NCBI RefSeq assembly: GCF_003591035.1
Contig: NZ_QYUO01000001.1
Location: 806,001-870,000 of the forward strand
Length of the DNA stretch: 64,000 nucleotides
Direction of reading: 5' to 3'
DNA from: Noviherbaspirillum saxi
Lineage (GTDB): Bacteria; Pseudomonadota; Gammaproteobacteria; Burkholderiales; Burkholderiaceae_D
Notes under the pieces: model-generated
Database searches by the model: none
What the model was told of the DNA's origin: nothing
Seen by the model: only the letters and a program-made list of their open reading frames with translations
Shown here: positions 62,121-64,000 of the stretch, piece after piece
Position numbering within the stretch: position 1 is the stretch's first letter
How the letters are laid out: each line of letters opens with the position of its first letter
Program-made: the position numbers and the translations under genes

Positions 62121-63383
62121 ATGCGCATTCTGTACTCGATTGCATGGTGGCTGGCGTTGCCGCTGGTAGCCTTCCGGCTATGGCTGCGCGGCCGCAAGGA
62201 GCCCGGCTATCGCCGCAACCTCGGTGAACGTTTCGGTTTTTACCGCCAGCATCCGCCACCGGCGCTGATTTGGTTGCATGCGGTATCCGTCGGGGAGACG
62301 CGCGCGGCCGAGCCGCTGGTGGATGCCTTGCTGGACGCATATCCGACGTATGGCATCCTGCTTACGCATATGACGCCGACCGGCCGTGCAACCGGCCAGG
62401 CGTTGTTCGGCAAGCACGCGCCACGCATCGTGCAGTCTTATCTTCCCTACGATACCGGCTGGATGGTCGGCCGCTTTCTACGACACTTCAAGCCGCGTAT
62501 CTGCATCTTGATGGAAACCGAAGTCTGGCCGAATGTGATGGCGCAATGCGTCAGCCATCGTGTGCCTGTCGCGCTGGTCAACGCGCGCTTGTCCGAGCGC
62601 TCGCTGGCCAAGGCGCAGCGCCTGTCCGCGTTGATGACTGAGCCTGCGCAGGCAATGACGTGCGTCGCTGCGCAGACGCAGGCCGATGCGGCACGCATCG
62701 CTTTGCTTGGTGCGCCTAACGTGCACGTCACCGGCAGTGTCAAGTTCGATGTTGCGCCAACGAAGGAAGCCGTGGACAAGGGCATGGCAATGCGCCATCA
62801 AATTGGCGCTCGCCCGGTATTCCTTTGCGCCAGCACGAGGGAAGGGGAAGAAGAGCTCATCCTCGATGCGTGGCAGACAACAGAAACAGGCGATGCGTTA
62901 CTGCTCATCGTGCCGCGCCATCCACAACGCTTTGATGAAGTCGTGCGCATGGTGCAGGGGCGTGGGCTAGCGCTGGTGCGGCGATCTGCGATGGCAAATA
63001 TGCCGGTCGCAGCAGATACCCGCGTGCTGCTTGGCGATTCAATGGGGGAAATGTTTGCTTACTACACTGCTTGCGACCTCGCGTATATCGGCGGCAGTCT
63101 CTTGCCGCTGGGTGGGCAAAACCTGATCGAAGCTTGCGCGGTCGGCAAGCCGGTGCTGATTGGTCCGCATACCTTCAATTTCACTGAGGTCAGTGACGAT
63201 GCGATTGCCGCAGGGGCTGCGCTGAGAATGGCAAATGCGACGGAGATGGTGAGCGAAGCACAACGTCTGCTGACCTCCCCTCAAGAGCGCATCGGCATGG
63301 GTGAACGCGCACTTGCCTTTGCATACCAGCATCGTGGAGCGACTGCGCGCACCATGGCCTTGCTAGCGCCGCTGATTGCGTGA
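62121..63383 (+). CDS. waaA: 3-deoxy-D-manno-octulosonic-acid transferase (Kdo transferase)
   Basis: A 420-aa GT30 enzyme adding Kdo to lipid A. An N-terminal membrane-associated segment precedes WLHAVSVGETRAAEPL with the catalytic Glu. LMETEVWPN and IGGSLLPLGGQNLIEACAVG are conserved donor-site elements. Together with waaC it builds the LPS inner core. A strong hairpin follows. Confidence 0.96.
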   Translation: MRILYSIAWWLALPLVAFRLWLRGRKEPGYRRNLGERFGFYRQHPPPALIWLHAVSVGETRAAEPLVDALLDAYPTYGILLTHMTPTGRATGQALFGKHAPRIVQSYLPYDTGWMVGRFLRHFKPRICILMETEVWPNVMAQCVSHRVPVALVNARLSERSLAKAQRLSALMTEPAQAMTCVAAQTQADAARIALLGAPNVHVTGSVKFDVAPTKEAVDKGMAMRHQIGARPVFLCASTREGEEELILDAWQTTETGDALLLIVPRHPQRFDEVVRMVQGRGLALVRRSAMANMPVAADTRVLLGDSMGEMFAYYTACDLAYIGGSLLPLGGQNLIEACAVGKPVLIGPHTFNFTEVSDDAIAAGAALRMANATEMVSEAQRLLTSPQERIGMGERALAFAYQHRGATARTMALLAPLIA

Positions 63384-63399
63384 TATCGCAGCGTTGTGC

Positions 63400-63428
63400 C
63401 GGGTTCCTTCTCTTCTTGAAGGAACCCG
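63400..63428. terminator. Hairpin between convergent waaA and the efflux gene
   Basis: CGGGTTCCTTC (63400-63410) pairs perfectly with GAAGGAACCCG (63418-63428) around a 7-nt loop. Its position between convergent genes suggests a shared terminator, though the T-run is short. Confidence 0.6.
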
Positions 63429-63458
63429 ATGCTCGGCGTTTCAGCAGGTGGCCCGACT

Positions 63459-64000
63459 TTACTTCTTGTCCGCCACCGTCACTTCATTCAACCCGCCACC
63501 CAGCGAACGATACAAATCGATCGCATTCGTCAAACGCAGCAGGCGCGCCTGAATCAGAGCTTGCTGCGCAGAAAACAGTTCACGTTGCGCATCGAGCACA
63601 TCCAGCGAGCTGGCCACGCCGTTCTGGTAACGCAGGTCGGCCAGCTTGAGCCGTTCAGCCTGCGCTTCCTGCACCGCACGCTGTGCATCGATCTGTTCAT
63701 CCAGCGTCGCGCGTGCCGCGAGCGCATCGGATACTTCGCGGAACGAGGTCTGTATGGTTTTTTCATAGTCGGCGATCGCGACGTTCTTGCGCACTTCCGC
63801 AAGATTGAGGTTCGCGCTGTTGCGGCCGGCATCGAAGATGGGCAGCAACAGTTGCGGTGCGAACGACCAGGTGCGCGATCCGGCTTCAAACAGGCCCGAC
63901 AATTCGTTACTAGCGGTGCCTATGCCTGCCGTCAGCGATATGCGTGGAAAGAAAGCTGCGCGCGCCGCACCGATATTGGCATTGGATGCCTGCAGCCGCT
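63459..64000 (-). CDS. RND efflux outer-membrane factor, NodT/TolC family (5' end outside window)
   Basis: The C-terminal 180 residues of a TolC-like protein, open to the right edge. The visible part includes IGAARAAFFPRISLT, the LFEAGSRTWSFAPQL segment, the FDAGRNSANL turn and repeated coiled-coil stretches such as QRAVQEAQAERLKLADLRYQNGV. These are typical of the outer-membrane lipoproteins of RND efflux systems (OprM/NodT). The start, and probable partner pump genes, lie beyond the window. Confidence 0.9.
   Translation of the reverse strand, partial: RLQASNANIGAARAAFFPRISLTAGIGTASNELSGLFEAGSRTWSFAPQLLLPIFDAGRNSANLNLAEVRKNVAIADYEKTIQTSFREVSDALAARATLDEQIDAQRAVQEAQAERLKLADLRYQNGVASSLDVLDAQRELFSAQQALIQARLLRLTNAIDLYRSLGGGLNEVTVADKK

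Overview
The window looks like a chromosomal segment of a Gram-negative betaproteobacterium, most likely a member of the Oxalobacteraceae (Herminiimonas/Janthinobacterium/Herbaspirillum group). This is inferred from gene order (aroQ-accB-accC-prmA-DUF3426, mpl-yqiA-ubiC, yqgE-ruvX-pyrR-pyrB-pseudo-pyrC, pilGHIJ-chpA) and protein style, not from a database match. Coding density is high. I saw no rRNA, tRNA, insertion sequence, prophage or CRISPR array.

Layout. (1) 1-3760: class Ia ribonucleotide reductase nrdA (cut by the left edge) and nrdB. (2) 4288-5564: a Lys/Ala/Pro-repeat histone H1-like protein and a YggT membrane protein. (3) 5715-13072, all minus strand: a glycine-zipper lipoprotein, a PfkB sugar/nucleoside kinase, and an operon-like run read as unknown gene - TlpA thioredoxin - aroQ - accB - accC - prmA - zinc-ribbon/DUF3426. 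(4) 13238-20288, plus strand: mpl, yqiA, ubiC, an RNB-family RNase, a TonB-like protein, aroE, mtgA. (5) corA behind a 391-nt leader rich in potential hairpins, convergent with hemL-thiD; then a rubredoxin. (6) 24322-34496: a type IV pilus chemotaxis-like system, pilG-pilH-pilI-pilJ and a very large CheA-type hybrid kinase (ChpA/PilL). (7) 34582-41553: a photolyase, yqgE, ruvX, pyrR, pyrB, a catalytically dead dihydroorotase homologue, plsC and apaH. (8) 41792-62089: a large surface-polysaccharide (O-antigen-like) locus. (9) waaC and waaA for the LPS inner core, then the 3' part of an outer-membrane efflux (TolC/NodT) gene cut by the right edge.

How the polysaccharide locus fits together. rmlBACD make dTDP-L-rhamnose. 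manC and the phosphomannomutase make GDP-mannose, and gmd and rmd convert it to GDP-D-rhamnose. A WecA/WbpL-like transferase can prime undecaprenyl phosphate. Five glycosyltransferases would build the chain, and Wzm/Wzt would export it. A Wzx-like flippase is also present, which is unexpected next to an ABC exporter. The gene set resembles the D-rhamnan (A-band/common antigen) logic of Pseudomonas with an added L-rhamnose branch. No polymerase (Wzy), chain-length regulator (Wzz) or chain-terminating modifying enzyme was recognised in the window.

The points most worth a second look are: the coexistence of ABC and flippase exporters; the pseudo-dihydroorotase with lost metal ligands; a ThiD homologue lacking the usual catalytic cysteine; the roughly 2,100-residue ChpA with three clear phosphotransfer histidines; a near-perfect inverted repeat upstream of rmlB; the structured corA leader; and an unidentified small gene with a degenerate nucleotidyltransferase-like motif.
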